A DNA stretch of 64,000 nt from Shewanella oneidensis MR-1 (GCF_000146165.2 NC_004347.2:4573029-4637028), one strand, 5' to 3'; positions 39,718-49,467 are shown, counted from the first letter of the stretch. A program made the numbers and translations. The notes: generated by a model not told the origin, from the sequence alone.

Positions 39718-40021
39718 AAGAGCTGTATTTGAGCAATATTCAAGCCGACATTATAGCCATCCTAGGCCACAGCAACAAATCAGGACGATTAAGATAAACC
39801 CTCAATCTAAATACACCTATAATTGCTATCCGAATCACAAGTTGCAAAAAGCGCCACTTTTTTAGCTAGTTTGATTTAAAGATCGACTAGACAACGCTAA
39901 ATGACTTCCTTAAAATCCACAGCTAATAAAAATCGTTACCATTTGCAATGTTGTTTAACGGAAGAGTCTGATGCCAAGGAATTCGGTGTAGCAAATTCAC
40001 ACGCCCTTAGCAGGAAGTTAT
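39718..40021. other. Divergent intergenic region DUF2986 / TonB receptor
   Basis: 304 bases without a supported gene. Contains the Fur-like box at 39925-39943; one short open frame here overlaps that box and is not credible. Confidence 0.5.
39925..39943 (+). promoter_or_regulatory. Fur-like box upstream of the TonB receptor
   Basis: AATAAAAATCGTTACCATT resembles the gammaproteobacterial Fur pattern AATGANAATNATTNTCATT at most fixed positions. It lies 79 bases before the receptor start, a sensible operator position. Suggests iron repression. Confidence 0.5.
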
Positions 40022-42196
40022 ATGACGTTCAAAACCTCGTTTGTTGCTCTCGCTGTCCTTACAGCACTCACCCAATCCGCTATTGCACAAGAAAAGTCTG
40101 ATTCTGAAATCAATAAAAACAAAGAAATAGAAAGAATTACCGTAACAGCGAGCCGAATGGATAAATCCCCAAGCTCAATCCCCAATACGGTGACCATTAT
40201 CGACCGCGTGCAACTCGAAGAGCAGTTCCGCACCACCAAAGATTTGTCGACCATTATTGGTAACTTAGCACCCAGCTTTTCACCCAGCCGCCAAAAGATG
40301 AGCAATACGGGTGAAACCCTGCGTGGTCGTCCGCCATTAATTATGATCGATGGCGTGCCGCAATCGAACCCGCTGCGCAGTGGTGGCCGCTCAGGACAAA
40401 CTATCGATCCTGCGATGATTGAACGCATCGAAATTATTCACGGTGCCAATGCGATGCACGGCTTAGGCGCACAGGGCGGTATCATCAACTACATAACCAA
40501 AAAGCCCACGGGTGATAACCAGCACGTCGCCAGCTTTGATGTCACAGTCCCAGACTCACTCAAGTCTAACGGTGTCAGTTTTGGTGCCAGCTATGCGTTT
40601 TCAGGCGAGTCAGAATTGATCGATATGCTAGGCTCGGTCAGCTATCGTAATAACGGTGTTTACTACGATGCCAATCACGATGTGATTGGGGTGGACACCA
40701 CGCAAGGCGAGTCCATGGATAGCCAAAGTAAGGACTTCTTCATCAAGTTAGGCCACAACTTTACCGAGTCACGCTTAGAGCTAATGGTTAACCATTACAA
40801 CATGGATAACAATGGCGACTGGATGGCCGTTGCAGGTAATAAACCCAATGGTATTCCAACGGGTGCAGTAGAAGAAAAACAACCCTGGGAAGCGGCTAAT
40901 AACGAAGTCACCACCACGAGTTTGACCTATACCCACGAAAATATTGCAGGTCAACAACTGAGCATGCAGTTGTTTAATCAGGACTTTAAAGCCGTATACG
41001 GTGGAGGATGCTTCGATAGCTTCTACGATCCTTCCTTTGAAGGCAGCGATCAAGTGGTTCAATGTGGCGTAAATAGCAAAGGCGAGCACTTATACTACGA
41101 GCAATCGCGCAACTCTTCGGTTAAGTGGGGTCTAAAAACCTCGTTAATCGCTAAAAACATTGCTGATACGGGCATCGATGCCGCCTATGGTATCGACCTA
41201 TTCCGCGATACTACTGAGCAGGATTTAGTAAAAACGGGGTTTTCTTGGGTGCCTGAAAGCACCTATGATAACTTCGCACCGTATCTGCAGTTAGACTATG
41301 ATTTAATTAAAGATTTAACCTTATCAACCGGTGTGCGTTACGAGCACGCTACCCTCAGTGTTGATGACTACAAAACCCTCTATGGTGCTGGCAATAAGCA
41401 AATTGCGGGGGGCGAAGCCACCTTTGATGAAACCTTATTCAATGTCGGTTTATCCTATAAAATCACGCCGGATATCCGCATCTACACTAGCTACAACCAA
41501 GGTTTTGGCATGCCAGACATTGGCCGCATTCTGCGTGACGGGAACAGTTTCCCCGATGCAAATCCAAGCATTAATGACTCTTTAGCCTTAACCCCAATCG
41601 TGACTGATAACGTTGAATTGGGTGCCGATTATCAAGGTAGTTTCTTAAGCGCTAAAATTGCTTACTACCGTTCTGCAACCGATTTAGGTGCCCGCTTAGC
41701 CTTAAACAGCGACGGTTTTTACGATGTAAAACGTGAAAAAAGCGTCATTGATGGTATCGAAGCCAATGTCACCGCTTACCTGACAAGCAATGATGATTTG
41801 GGCATGAACATCGCACTGCAGCGCGGCGAATACGATGTAAACGGCGATAATAAGGTCGATACCGATCTCGATGGCGCCAATATTTCACCAAATCGTATCA
41901 ACTTATTCTGGACCCACAACTTCGATAATGAAATGTCGACACGTGTTCAAGCAAACTACTTTATGGACCGTGATTTTGAAAATGCCAAAGGTGCTAAATA
42001 TGCCGAGTTTGATGGTTACACCACTGTCGATGCGTCATTATCGATGCCGCTCTACACTGGCACCTTAAGCATTGGTGTACAAAACCTGTTTAATAAGGAT
42101 TATTTCAACTACTACTCTCAAACAATGGGTACAAATGATCGTTATTTCAAAGGCATGGGCCGTACCGCCACCTTGGGTTATACCGTGGCGTTTTAA
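40022..42196 (+). CDS. TonB-dependent outer-membrane receptor (siderophore type)
   Basis: A 724-residue receptor. The signal peptide ends about residue 22 (QSAIA). A TonB box-like ERITVTASR is followed by the plug (DRVQLEEQF...ETLRGRPPLIMIDGVPQSN) with IERIEIIHGANAMHG, then a 22-strand-like barrel ending in the outer-membrane signal GYTVAF. Length and plug suit a ferric-siderophore receptor. A Fur-like box upstream supports iron control. Specific ligand unknown. Confidence 0.85.
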   Translation: MTFKTSFVALAVLTALTQSAIAQEKSDSEINKNKEIERITVTASRMDKSPSSIPNTVTIIDRVQLEEQFRTTKDLSTIIGNLAPSFSPSRQKMSNTGETLRGRPPLIMIDGVPQSNPLRSGGRSGQTIDPAMIERIEIIHGANAMHGLGAQGGIINYITKKPTGDNQHVASFDVTVPDSLKSNGVSFGASYAFSGESELIDMLGSVSYRNNGVYYDANHDVIGVDTTQGESMDSQSKDFFIKLGHNFTESRLELMVNHYNMDNNGDWMAVAGNKPNGIPTGAVEEKQPWEAANNEVTTTSLTYTHENIAGQQLSMQLFNQDFKAVYGGGCFDSFYDPSFEGSDQVVQCGVNSKGEHLYYEQSRNSSVKWGLKTSLIAKNIADTGIDAAYGIDLFRDTTEQDLVKTGFSWVPESTYDNFAPYLQLDYDLIKDLTLSTGVRYEHATLSVDDYKTLYGAGNKQIAGGEATFDETLFNVGLSYKITPDIRIYTSYNQGFGMPDIGRILRDGNSFPDANPSINDSLALTPIVTDNVELGADYQGSFLSAKIAYYRSATDLGARLALNSDGFYDVKREKSVIDGIEANVTAYLTSNDDLGMNIALQRGEYDVNGDNKVDTDLDGANISPNRINLFWTHNFDNEMSTRVQANYFMDRDFENAKGAKYAEFDGYTTVDASLSMPLYTGTLSIGVQNLFNKDYFNYYSQTMGTNDRYFKGMGRTATLGYTVAF

Positions 42197-42215
42197 TTAA
42201 CACACGAGTTAAATC

Positions 42216-42249
42216 AATAAAAAGCGCAACTTAGGTTGCGCTTTTTATT
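42216..42249. terminator. Terminator after the TonB receptor
   Basis: AATAAAAAGCGCAAC / GTTGCGCTTTTTATT with TTAG loop: a perfect, symmetric stem usable by both converging genes. Confidence 0.88.
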
Positions 42250-42265
42250 GGCTCATTGAAACGCG

Positions 42266-42714
42266 CTATTCCTTAGTGACCACCCACAAGGCATGCAGTA
42301 AACCGGGGAACCAGAAAAATAAACACAGCACTATGTTAATTAACAGATCTTTGCCGGCGCCCGCTTTTAAAAATACCGCAACGGGAGGCAATAGAATCGC
42401 AATGATGACTAGGGCGTGTTGACGTTTCGAGATTAGATTTTGTTCGTTCTGGCAAGCGCGTGCTCGCGAAACGAGGAATGATGTGTAGTTATTCTACTCA
42501 AATGACGAGCTGCTCTTATGACAGAAAGTAAGAGCAAGGGCTTGCCAGACGAACCCTTCGGGCAGCATTTGGCTGGCTTTTCTGCCGCGTTATCGTCCGT
42601 TTATGTAGAATAACTACACTGCACGGACTTTGCCTTGCATAAAAGCCAGCCAAATTGCTGCAAAAATAACCCTGAAACGTCAACACGCCCTAATAGTAAT
42701 TTGTTTGTATCCAT
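42266..42714 (-). pseudogene. Pmp3/YqaE family membrane peptide gene, split by a MITE
   Basis: Reading from ATG 42714, MDTNKLL is cut by the element at 42412-42690. On the other side the frame continues VIIAILLPPVAVFLKAGAG, then LLINIVLCLFFWFPG and HALWVVTKE to a TAG at 42266. Removing the element and one TA restores a perfect 55-residue Pmp3/YqaE protein, a two-helix membrane peptide linked to membrane potential and stress in other organisms. In the present state only 7 native codons precede foreign sequence. Confidence 0.9.
42412..42690. mobile_element. 279-bp MITE with TA target duplication
   Basis: Terminal inverted repeats GGGCGTGTTGACGTTTC / GAAACGTCAACACGCCC flanked by TA on both sides (42410-42411, 42691-42692), the target type of IS630/Tc1-mariner elements. 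It has no coding capacity. An internal inverted repeat TGTAGTTATTCTAC/GTAGAATAACTACA lets much of the element fold. A solo end lies at 24133. Confidence 0.9.
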
Positions 42715-42908
42715 GGCTGGCCATCCTTAAACCGTAATAAGTGACAAGTGAGCAGTTGCTAACTTCGCAGTTAGTGTGATTGTTTGCAACCATTTCATTA
42801 TCAACTGCTTTGCTTAAGTCGCTTTCGAACTCGCCTTCAATTAACATTCAACCCTTTCAACAAAAATGCCAAAAGCCATCTATAGTTAAAGGAAAATTGA
42901 ACGTTGCC

Positions 42909-44087
42909 ATGGAATTTGATCCCCAAGCCCTTTTACTCATTAAATTTATCTGTCTGCTGACTGGCACAGCAGCCATTGCATGGGGGTTAATCGCTCAGCC
43001 ATTAAAAATTGCTACCTTAGCCAGCATGCGCTTTTCCCTTGCCAATATTTGTGTTCTCCTCGGTATTACACTCAACACCCAGCGAACAGAATCAGATAGT
43101 TACTTCTACTGGTTTTGCGCAGATATCGCCATTTTACTCGGATTTATTATGCTGCGTTGGGGCACACAGTACCTGTTCCGATTGCAGCACAGCGCAAGGT
43201 TCGATCTCACTACGCTTGCGATCACAGCGGTTCTGATGTTGATGGTTCCGCCCAATTTTCATTCTGAGCCAGTGCTCGCAATGCTTTTCTCGGCAAATGC
43301 CGCCTTATCCTTTGTGATGCTCACTCGAGATAATTATTACGCCATCCGCAGAGAAACAGGCAATAAGGTCGCTATTGCTATGGTCATGCCACTAATTGCT
43401 ATGGTCATCATCTTCGCGATTCGATTTTTTATCGCCCTGTTTGCACCCCATGAAACCCAGACCTTTATTGCCATACACACGGTTGAAGCCATTCCTATGC
43501 TATGGTTTTATGTGTTCTTAGCCTTACTTATCAATATTGTAATGATAGGTAATGCGATGACTCGCCTTGTCAGTAAAATCAGAGTATTAGCCGAAAAAGA
43601 TCAGCTCACAGGACTTTGGAATCGACGCGCAATGCAAAAAAGGCTCAGCCACATCCACCAACGCTGGCAAAAAAAAGCTGAGCCCTATAGCGTGATCTTG
43701 CTCGATCTCGACCACTTCAAACACATAAACGATCACTATGGCCACGATGTTGGCGACATCGCCCTGCTGAGTGCGGCAAGATTATTTAGCAGTGCATTAC
43801 GAGAACACGATGTCCTCTGTCGTCATGGTGGGGAGGAGTTTTTAGTGTTACTACCTGCCACAAGCTCGCAAGCAGCCAGAGTTGTTGCGGACAAATTACA
43901 TCGGATACTGAGGGAAAACCCGATTAACTGGCAGGATAAAAAAGTCCAACTCTGTGCAAGTGTTGGTTACGCAACGATTTATCAAGGATGTCAACCAGAC
44001 AAACTGCTGATTGAGGCCGATCATGCCATGTACCGCGCGAAATCCGAAGGGAGGGACCGGATCTGCCAAGCCTTAACCACCCAATAA
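42909..44087 (+). CDS. Membrane diguanylate cyclase
   Basis: A 392-residue protein with about six N-terminal membrane helices (residues 10-215) and a GGDEF domain. LDLDHFKHINDHYG and the active-site GGEEF are intact, and the inhibitory site is complete as REHD five residues before it, so product inhibition is expected. ATG 42909 (MEFDPQ) is chosen because the upstream extension is not membrane-like; AAAGGA lies about 15 bases upstream, so a nearer TTG is an alternative. Confidence 0.82.
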   Translation: MEFDPQALLLIKFICLLTGTAAIAWGLIAQPLKIATLASMRFSLANICVLLGITLNTQRTESDSYFYWFCADIAILLGFIMLRWGTQYLFRLQHSARFDLTTLAITAVLMLMVPPNFHSEPVLAMLFSANAALSFVMLTRDNYYAIRRETGNKVAIAMVMPLIAMVIIFAIRFFIALFAPHETQTFIAIHTVEAIPMLWFYVFLALLINIVMIGNAMTRLVSKIRVLAEKDQLTGLWNRRAMQKRLSHIHQRWQKKAEPYSVILLDLDHFKHINDHYGHDVGDIALLSAARLFSSALREHDVLCRHGGEEFLVLLPATSSQAARVVADKLHRILRENPINWQDKKVQLCASVGYATIYQGCQPDKLLIEADHAMYRAKSEGRDRICQALTTQ

Positions 44088-44091
44088 AAAC

Positions 44092-44778
44092 CTATCGCTC
44101 AGGCCAATCTAAGGTTTCTGGCGCTTGCCAAAGGGCAAGCGCCTCGCTGACAGTCTCAGTTAAAAAGAGCTCACCCTGCTGCGGCCTATCGAGATACGCA
44201 TAATCTTGCCAAGTGCCATCCTCATGTTGATAACGAAAATGCAGGCAATAGGCATGAAGATAACAACGGTCTGCAACATCAACACCATAAAGGGCATCAC
44301 CCAAAATCGGCACCCCAAGGCTAGCAAGAGCGACCCGCAACTGATGAGTCTTCCCCGAATGAGGTTTGAGTAAATACAGCCTTTGCCCATCAGCAACACT
44401 GGTGGAGAAGAATTGCGTTATCGCCGGGTTTTCTTTTGTACGCAGTAATTTAAACATGCTGCGACGGGATTTGGCCATATCGCCAATAATCCATCCTTGC
44501 TTCTTTTTAGGTTTACCTTTGGCGAGGGCAAGATAGTATTTTTGCACTTGGTGGGCACTAAAAAGCTCAGTGAACTGCCGCGCTGCCGCAGGATGTTTGG
44601 CTAACAGCAACAGGCCCGATGTTGGGGTATCGAGCCGATGCACGGCAAAGAGCTTAATCCCCAAATCCTGCTCGAGCTGTGCAACGACACCAGCACTGCC
44701 GTCTTGACTGTGAAAATGCACATTCGGCGATTTAGAAATAACAAGGAAATCAGCCTCATCGGCTATGATTCGGTACAT
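44092..44778 (-). CDS. RluA-family pseudouridine synthase
   Basis: A 228-residue single-domain synthase without an S4 domain. Catalytic Asp is in HRLDTPTSGLLLLAK; HSGKTHQLRVALASLG and LGDALYG are the other family motifs. The short form resembles TruC/RluA-type enzymes acting on tRNA or 23S rRNA; the specific target cannot be told. It converges with the cyclase gene, four bases apart. Confidence 0.85.
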   Translation of the reverse strand: MYRIIADEADFLVISKSPNVHFHSQDGSAGVVAQLEQDLGIKLFAVHRLDTPTSGLLLLAKHPAAARQFTELFSAHQVQKYYLALAKGKPKKKQGWIIGDMAKSRRSMFKLLRTKENPAITQFFSTSVADGQRLYLLKPHSGKTHQLRVALASLGVPILGDALYGVDVADRCYLHAYCLHFRYQHEDGTWQDYAYLDRPQQGELFLTETVSEALALWQAPETLDWPER

Positions 44779-44810
44779 GGAGTTCTCAACAGTGTCACGC
44801 GGATATAGGC

Positions 44811-46067
44811 CTAAAACTGGATAGTGACCACAAGGCCAGGATGGTTATCCGAAAGAGTAATCTGCGCATTGTGCCGCGATAGAATGGCTTTGACCATAGA
44901 TAATCCTAAACCTGTGCCTTGCAAATGGCGGCTTGGGTCGAGGCGAACTAAACGCTCAAACACTCTTTCTTTGCTGTCATCGGGGATCCCTGGGCCATTA
45001 TCGCAAATCTTAATTTGAGCGCCGGACTGAATAATATCGATACGAGCGCCTTGGCCTGAGTACTTCATAGCATTGTCAACCAAATTATATAAGGCTTGGA
45101 ATAACAAATATTTATCGCCATGAACTTTATGATCAGCAAGTAGCGACAGACTCAAGGTTTGCTCATTCGACTCAGCTACCGCATCGGCCATTTCCAGCAA
45201 ATCCGTGCAGAGCTGGGCCAAACTCAGCTCTTGTAAATCTAAGGTTTGCTGACCCTCCTCAATCCGTGTGAGGGAGAGCATGGCATCAAAAGTCGCAAGA
45301 CAGTGATCGAGTTCTTCGGTCAAAATCGCACAACCTTCGCTAATTTCATCGGGGGACTTGGTCGCCAACTCCTCAATACCAATCCGGATATGGGATAAGG
45401 GTGTGCGTAAATCGTGGGCGATATTATCTGTCACACCACGTACCGCCATCAGGTTATTTTCGAGAATATCCAGCACGTTATTAAATTGCAGCGCTAACAT
45501 ATCGAACTCGTCCTGACGCCAACTGAGTGGCAAACGCGTGTCATAATGTCCGCGCTCAATTTGCTCACTTAAACGGTTGTATTGCACTAAACGGCGTAAA
45601 ATTGCCTTAGAAAACAAATAGCCCAACGCCAAGGTCAGCACGATAGTCAACATCACGGCAGTGGCTGCCGCGCTGATAAATTTATCGATAAGAGTAGCTA
45701 AGTTATCGGTACGAGTGGCAATCAAGACGGGGCCATAGCGGGTCATTACCAGACCACCGGTAAGAATATGCAGCTTATCTGGCCCACCGGTTAATATCGG
45801 AAAATCCCGCGTTTGTGGCAGCATGGGCATGCCTTCGGGCATAAAGCTTAAAGCACCGACCATATCGTAACTATTGCGCCAAGCGATAAGCGCGGTTTGC
45901 GGATCGGCGGCACGAATTTGTGCCGCAAAACTGCGGCGATCGACTGTAAGCGCAAGCTGCTGATAACGCTGAGTTTCTGACTCAAGATATTGAGTGACTT
46001 GATACTGCTGCTCGATAATCAATTGCCGATAGAGAGCAAACAGCAAAGCGCCTATGATCACAGTCAC
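44811..46067 (-). CDS. HAMP-containing sensor histidine kinase
   Basis: A 418-residue frame from GTG 46067: first helix (start of frame), periplasmic sensor of about 110 residues, second helix (about 132-155), HAMP, HisKA with His218 in NIAHDLRTPLSH, N box NLVDNAMKYS, and G boxes DNGPGIPDD and GTGLGLSMV. The hydrophobic helix actually begins upstream of the GTG (WRITIIFSTLVTVIIG), but that stretch has no ATG, GTG or TTG; the only start-like codon before it is ATT overlapping the regulator stop. It works with the regulator just upstream. Confidence 0.85.
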   Translation of the reverse strand: MTVIIGALLFALYRQLIIEQQYQVTQYLESETQRYQQLALTVDRRSFAAQIRAADPQTALIAWRNSYDMVGALSFMPEGMPMLPQTRDFPILTGGPDKLHILTGGLVMTRYGPVLIATRTDNLATLIDKFISAAATAVMLTIVLTLALGYLFSKAILRRLVQYNRLSEQIERGHYDTRLPLSWRQDEFDMLALQFNNVLDILENNLMAVRGVTDNIAHDLRTPLSHIRIGIEELATKSPDEISEGCAILTEELDHCLATFDAMLSLTRIEEGQQTLDLQELSLAQLCTDLLEMADAVAESNEQTLSLSLLADHKVHGDKYLLFQALYNLVDNAMKYSGQGARIDIIQSGAQIKICDNGPGIPDDSKERVFERLVRLDPSRHLQGTGLGLSMVKAILSRHNAQITLSDNHPGLVVTIQF

Positions 46068-46116
46068 TAAGGTCGAGAAGATAATAGTGATGCGCCAGGC
46101 GCTGCTTTGATAAGGC

Positions 46117-46794
46117 TTAATGCCTTTGGCGTAAGCGATAACCCGCTCCCCTTACGGTTTCAATCAACTCACCGTGGCCTAACTCTTCAAATTTACGGCG
46201 TAATTTTGCAATATGCACATCAATCACATTGGTGCGAGGATCGAAGTGATAATCCCACACGGCTTCGAATAATAACGTGCGACTAATAACCTGATTAGCA
46301 TGTTCCATCAGGTACTTAAGCAGTTGGAATTCTTTGGGCTGTAACATTAAATCGTGGCCATCTAAGGTTACGTTGCGGGTTAGCAGCTCCATTTTTAATC
46401 CGCCAACCACTAAATCTGTGGTAATGGGCGTGGATTGGCCCCGTTGCATCAGCTTTTCGGCACGCACTAACAGCTCCGAAAAAGCAAAGGGCTTTGTCAT
46501 ATAATCATCGCCGCCTGCGCGCAGACCTTTTACCCGTTCATCCACATGGGCAAGCGCCGACAGGATCAATACTGGGGTTTGATTGCCAGTAGCCCTGAGG
46601 GCGGCCAAGAGTTTTAAACCATCGAGTTGAGGCAACATGCGGTCGAGGATCAACAGATCATACTGGCCACTCGTGGCTTGCAGTAGTCCTTGGTGACCAT
46701 CACTGGCGGTTTCAATATTATGTCCCTGCTCAAGAAATCCTTTAACGATGTAATCAATCGTTGTCGCATCATCTTCAACTAAAAGTATTTTCAT
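46117..46794 (-). CDS. OmpR/PhoP-like response regulator
   Basis: A 225-residue regulator. EDD at 7-9, Asp51 in LILDRMLPQLDG, Lys in MTKPF, and a C-terminal winged helix with NVIDVHIAKLRRKFEELG. ATG 46794 (MKILLVEDD) is chosen; the longer frame lacks family support. It is second in a PepSY-regulator-kinase operon, the arrangement of PhoPQ/QseBC-like systems that sense cations or envelope stress. Confidence 0.92.
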   Translation of the reverse strand: MKILLVEDDATTIDYIVKGFLEQGHNIETASDGHQGLLQATSGQYDLLILDRMLPQLDGLKLLAALRATGNQTPVLILSALAHVDERVKGLRAGGDDYMTKPFAFSELLVRAEKLMQRGQSTPITTDLVVGGLKMELLTRNVTLDGHDLMLQPKEFQLLKYLMEHANQVISRTLLFEAVWDYHFDPRTNVIDVHIAKLRRKFEELGHGELIETVRGAGYRLRQRH

Positions 46795-46845
46795 CTGTAT
46801 GCTGCGCTCCCCAATTCCCACTGACTCATGGTGGAACTCAATGGG

Positions 46846-47367
46846 CTAATCCCACTTAAGTAAAGGTAATTGCCGTAAATTTTCAATGTCGAATGCCAAT
46901 TTATACTTGCCAGTATCATTCAGCAACTTTAACTCTAAGTAACTGATACCTAAGTCATGATCCAATTTAGCATCGGTCAAAAATGCCTTGTGATCCTGAG
47001 TCGCCATGGCAATAATACCGGAAAAGGTTTGATGTTTCGCACTAATAAGCCGTGCAGCTTCCACTTCACCAACGTCGTCAGCCGTGACCTTACCTGCTTT
47101 TTGTTTCAATAATTTACCATCTCGAGCCCGATATTCGAAACGGGTAATGGCATTCGCCAGCGGGTTAATCAGCTCAAACTGGTAGACCAGCTCGCCTTCT
47201 TGTATCTCCATTTCAAACTCGGCGATAACGCCAGGAAAATCCTTCTCTATCTGCTGCATCACATTTAACGGCAGCTGATACTCACCACTCGCAAGCATCG
47301 AATACATGCTCTGGGCTGCGGTCGCAATTCCAGATATCAACATGAATCCTAGCAACCATAGTCTCAT
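46846..47367 (-). CDS. PepSY-domain-like periplasmic protein
   Basis: A 173-residue protein with a signal peptide (MRLWLLGFMLISGIATAA) and a beta-alpha PepSY-like pattern: LPLNVMQQIEKDFPGVIAEFEME, then VYQFELINP and FEYRARDGKLLKQ. Such proteins often precede envelope-sensing kinases and may modulate signalling or proteases. It starts the operon; the regulator starts 51 bases later. Confidence 0.7.
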   Translation of the reverse strand: MRLWLLGFMLISGIATAAQSMYSMLASGEYQLPLNVMQQIEKDFPGVIAEFEMEIQEGELVYQFELINPLANAITRFEYRARDGKLLKQKAGKVTADDVGEVEAARLISAKHQTFSGIIAMATQDHKAFLTDAKLDHDLGISYLELKLLNDTGKYKLAFDIENLRQLPLLKWD

Positions 47368-47859
47368 GGCTCCTCCATAAAAATCGGCTAAGTTTGTATC
47401 TTATGAGACAATTAGTTAGATGTCGATGGCACGCCACAATCCCATCAGCTCAATCGCTGTTTGTTCATTACGGCAGCAGACGTCATGACCCTATGTGGAT
47501 AATATAAAACTTACTCGGTCCGCTTTCATCTAGCCACGACAAAGGCACACAAACATATACCCTAAGCGACCTAAAAATAAGTGTTTCTGAATCTTCAGGT
47601 TGTTTTGGTAAACACAGATGAATGCATTCAGTTTACCGAAGAGTAACTAAAACACCGATGGAAACCAGATTAAGCTTTGATCATCTAGGAATTTTGAAGC
47701 ATGACATTTACCGTAAAACCCCATCATTTAGCGATTTAAAATCACCCTAATTAAATTTCAGCGGGTATTTTAGCGCTTCTGTGTCGTCAAAAAGTACGAT
47801 TGGCAATTCAATCCCGTTGCTCTACCGTCAACTAAACGGCCATTTGAATCGGAGTGCAC
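47368..47859. other. Intergenic region with a nested palindrome
   Basis: 492 bases without a supported gene. A nested inverted repeat lies at 47607-47637: outer arms GGTAAAC/GTTTACC and an inner perfect TGAATGCATTCA. Position between the PepSY operon and a small divergent gene suggests a regulatory site. Confidence 0.45.
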
Positions 47860-48024
47860 ATGAAACCAATTACACGCTGGATTAGCTTAAGTTTGCTACT
47901 GCTTGCAGCATTAAGCGCTTACGCCTATGGCAGCGCCACAAGCGCCGTGACATTTATCATCTTAGGCATGCTGTTGGAAGGAACATTTTGGATTGGATTA
48001 CTCGGTAAGCGAAAAACGAAATAA
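47860..48024 (+). CDS. Small two-helix membrane protein
   Basis: A 54-residue frame, MKPITRWISLSLLLLAALSA then YAYGSATSAVTFIILGMLLE and a basic end GKRKTK. CGGAG lies 6 bases before the ATG. Two hydrophobic helices, positive C-terminus inside. Codon use and ribosome-binding site support it as a real gene; no family recognised. Confidence 0.6.
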   Translation: MKPITRWISLSLLLLAALSAYAYGSATSAVTFIILGMLLEGTFWIGLLGKRKTK

Positions 48025-48062
48025 ACAGTCTCAGTTAATTTGCAGCTAGTGCGTGATTCGCC

Positions 48063-48239
48063 CTAACTATCCCAGTGCGAAATCGGCGCAGGCATAGCAT
48101 GGGCATACCCCTGTTGATAATCGCATCCCAATAAGGTTGCTACATCAATGTGCGTCAAAGTCTCCACACCTTCACAAACAACCTGCATTCCTAATCGCTG
48201 TAAATACTCAACTAAGCTCGTCAACATACGCATTGAATG
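48063..48239 (-). pseudogene. EAL phosphodiesterase, C-terminal part beyond IS10-like copy B
   Basis: Continues the frame of the EAL gene (RMLTSLVEYLQRLGMQVVCE) with the conserved CEGVET motif and the QGYAHA segment, ending WDS. The break lies at the 9-bp duplication CATTGAATG, which encodes HSM on the minus strand and appears on both sides of the element. Confidence 0.88.
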
Positions 48240-48252
48240 CTGTAGGATCCCC

Positions 48253-49467
48253 TCATAATTCATAGCCCCAACAACCATGAGTTAATGAGAGTTGGGCTAG
48301 TTTCTTCGCAGCACAAAGCAAATCATCTGCTGATATGGGGTAGTCATGCCGTCGCCGCAGCAGTTCTTTGCCCATCCTGATTGTTGATAGCACATTCCTT
48401 TTCTTTACCGTGTTGGCTTGGAAGTGCCGCTGTAATTGCTGTGTTTCTCCGTATAATCCTACCCACCAAAATGCCAGTTGTACCAATAATGCTATCAATA
48501 GCAGTATGTCCATCCTCGCCGCATAACGTGTTCTGCTATGACGTAAACCAAAGCCATAAGCGGGGCTTTTTAAATCTCTAAAGGTTTCTTCTATTTGCAT
48601 CCGTTTTTGGTAAATATTAACCAGTTTTTGAGGCGACATGGCTTCTATGGTCAAGTTGGTCACCAGTGCCCAAGGCTCTTTGGCGGTCAGTTCATACGTC
48701 CATTGCGCCGTATGGTGACAGTCTGTTGTCGTACTTCGCTGACCTTTTCTGCCTTTACTTGGAGCCCTGAACAATACCATCTCGCATAACAAGGGTTTCT
48801 TTACCGATAACGCCACTCGCCCAACATGTTTTGCGCGACGACTGGCTTTGGGATAAAGCGCTTTTAGCGAAAATTGGCGACCGAAGGGGTGCAGCCGATA
48901 GACACTTAATCCTCTGACACGACCCAGCCAATACCAACCGAGCTGCTCGACTTTTCGAAACCATGGATTACGGAAGCTCGCGTCAGTGACTATCAGCGGG
49001 GTAATATTGTCAGGTAACACTTTATGGAGTTCATTCAGAAACTGATTATGGGCAGTTTGTGTGCCTTGTAGTACTAACGGAAATGTTCGCTCGTAGAGCG
49101 TGATAGAGCGGCCCTTAATCGCAATAGAGGCGCGTAGTGCAATCAGTTCACGACCTTCACGCATATCAGACCAATCCACCAGTATGGTCGGCATCGTATG
49201 TGCTGTTAGCAGCCACTTTGCATGCCACTGATAAACAGCCAGTCTTTCATGGTGAAGGTGCGGATTGCCCAATAATCTATCCATGCGTTTTATTGAGTGT
49301 TTAGTATGAGTGCTGGTGCCATCAATGTGCCGCCCTAAATGCGTGAGGGTGAGACAATCCGCGTTGATGAGGGCTTTGCAGGCGACTATGAGTGTATTCA
49401 GTCGCTTTTGATGGATTTCTGGACAATGTTGATAGAGAGATTGATGTAAGATAGTTAACACTTGCAC
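48253..49467 (-). CDS. IS10-like transposase, copy B
   Basis: A 404-residue IS4-family DDE transposase clearly related to IS10 (shared VDWSDMRE, LIVTDA, YQKRMQIEETFRDLKSPAYG blocks). It starts at GTG 49467, aligned with the AUG of IS10. One substitution stands out: TDASF here versus TDAGF in copies A, C and IS10, right next to the second catalytic Asp. The frame is open, but activity may be affected. Confidence 0.93.
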   Translation of the reverse strand: MQVLTILHQSLYQHCPEIHQKRLNTLIVACKALINADCLTLTHLGRHIDGTSTHTKHSIKRMDRLLGNPHLHHERLAVYQWHAKWLLTAHTMPTILVDWSDMREGRELIALRASIAIKGRSITLYERTFPLVLQGTQTAHNQFLNELHKVLPDNITPLIVTDASFRNPWFRKVEQLGWYWLGRVRGLSVYRLHPFGRQFSLKALYPKASRRAKHVGRVALSVKKPLLCEMVLFRAPSKGRKGQRSTTTDCHHTAQWTYELTAKEPWALVTNLTIEAMSPQKLVNIYQKRMQIEETFRDLKSPAYGFGLRHSRTRYAARMDILLLIALLVQLAFWWVGLYGETQQLQRHFQANTVKKRNVLSTIRMGKELLRRRHDYPISADDLLCAAKKLAQLSLTHGCWGYEL

